Source of the DNA: Heliocidaris tuberculata
Taxonomy: Eukaryota > Echinodermata > Echinoidea > Camarodonta > Echinometridae
Direction of reading: 5' to 3'
Length of the DNA: 64,000 bases
Assembly (NCBI GenBank): GCA_025618425.1
Contig: CM046836.1
Coordinates: 15,588,135 to 15,652,134 of the forward strand
Shown here: positions 63,502 to 64,000 of the stretch, piece by piece
How positions within the stretch are numbered: the first letter of the stretch is position 1
Layout of the letters: each line of letters opens with the position of its first letter
Notes under the pieces: model-generated
Told to the model about the DNA's origin: nothing
Seen by the model: only the letters and a program-made list of their open reading frames with translations
The model's database searches: none
Made by a program: the position numbers and the translations under genes

Positions 63502-63958
63502 AAAGGTATTGTGCAGTAGTGGGAAAGGTGGCGCTTTGGATATTTAACTAATTTGTCAGCTGGAATGGAAATTACTACATATACTGTTGTGAAATGATTA
63601 ATTTCGAACGTAGGTGACGTTTGTTTGAAGAAAAGGGGTTTAGGTGGCTAAAATATCCCAAAAAATAAACATCGAATTACAAGCGTGGTACCGTGTTGAC
63701 AGTTCACACACGTGTAAACAGTGTGTGCGCCGTTGAGCCGGGAGCGTCGGGGTAGGTGGTCCTTAGCGAGGGTATAAGGTAACCGTTGATATTAGATCAT
63801 TTGAATTATTTTACTGAAAATCACCGTAAATCATGAATAGAATACCGGATTATCTCACTCATGTATCTTTTTATGCAAGCCGAACAATATGAGACTTTTT
63901 TGAGCAGTTTCATGCCAACTTTCATTTTGCTACCACTACTGTTTATTACCTTTAAAGC
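63502..63958. mobile_element. inverted-repeat element, family D copy 3
   Basis: AAAGGTATTGTGCAGTAGTG at the left and CACTACTGTTTATTACCTTT at the right, directly abutting family C copy 2. Probably one inserted at the other's edge. Confidence 0.68.
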
Positions 63959-64000
63959 GTATGGCCATAGTATTCAGTCATAGATATCTTTATAATAGCA

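Overview
This window is animal nuclear DNA: AT-rich, with spliced genes, GT-AG introns, dense short DNA-transposon relics and microsatellites. It carries two protein-coding genes on the plus strand that I can reconstruct completely from splice sites and protein similarity: RPS9 (small ribosomal subunit protein uS4/S9; 3 coding exons, 11744-17009, 191 residues) and RPTOR (Raptor, the defining subunit of mTOR complex 1; 33 coding exons, 21340-59425, 1308 residues). Both proteins are very close to vertebrate orthologues. The compact introns, the repeat types and a striking excess of the octamer TACATGTA suggest a marine invertebrate, most likely an echinoderm (sea-urchin-like). That taxonomic call is inference, not proof.

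Layout: 1-11.7 kb is mostly intergenic, with microsatellites, G/C homopolymers, a 1.15-kb inverted-repeat element (6077-7226) and one candidate minus-strand exon (1144-1352). RPS9 follows, and its first coding intron is largely filled by a 2.2-kb foldback element (13026-15257). A 4.2-kb spacer holds two terminal-inverted-repeat elements and then the probable RPTOR promoter (CRE palindrome and YY1-like motif). RPTOR occupies 38 kb: exons 2-8 encode the caspase-like RNC domain, exons 9-16 the armadillo/HEAT solenoid, exons 17-23 a serine-rich linker with conserved regulatory phosphosites, and exons 24-33 the C-terminal WD40 propeller. From 59.4 kb to the end lie the 3'UTR, several poly(A) signals and more short transposon relics.

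Functional link: Raptor recruits mTORC1 substrates, and mTORC1 controls translation of ribosomal-protein mRNAs such as RPS9, so the two neighbours belong to one growth-control axis. Whether the linkage matters is unknown.

The most unusual signals are: (i) at least seven separate local duplications inside RPTOR in which the 3' end of an exon, usually with its splice donor, or the stop-codon region, is repeated in direct orientation just downstream; (ii) a minus-strand hammerhead-ribozyme-like motif next to a histone-type 3' stem-loop in RPTOR intron 1; (iii) a 47-bp perfect palindrome flanked by a 9-bp direct repeat; (iv) about 48 copies of TACATGTA against about 2 expected; and (v) two non-autonomous transposon families with TTAA target sites represented more than once in the same gene.
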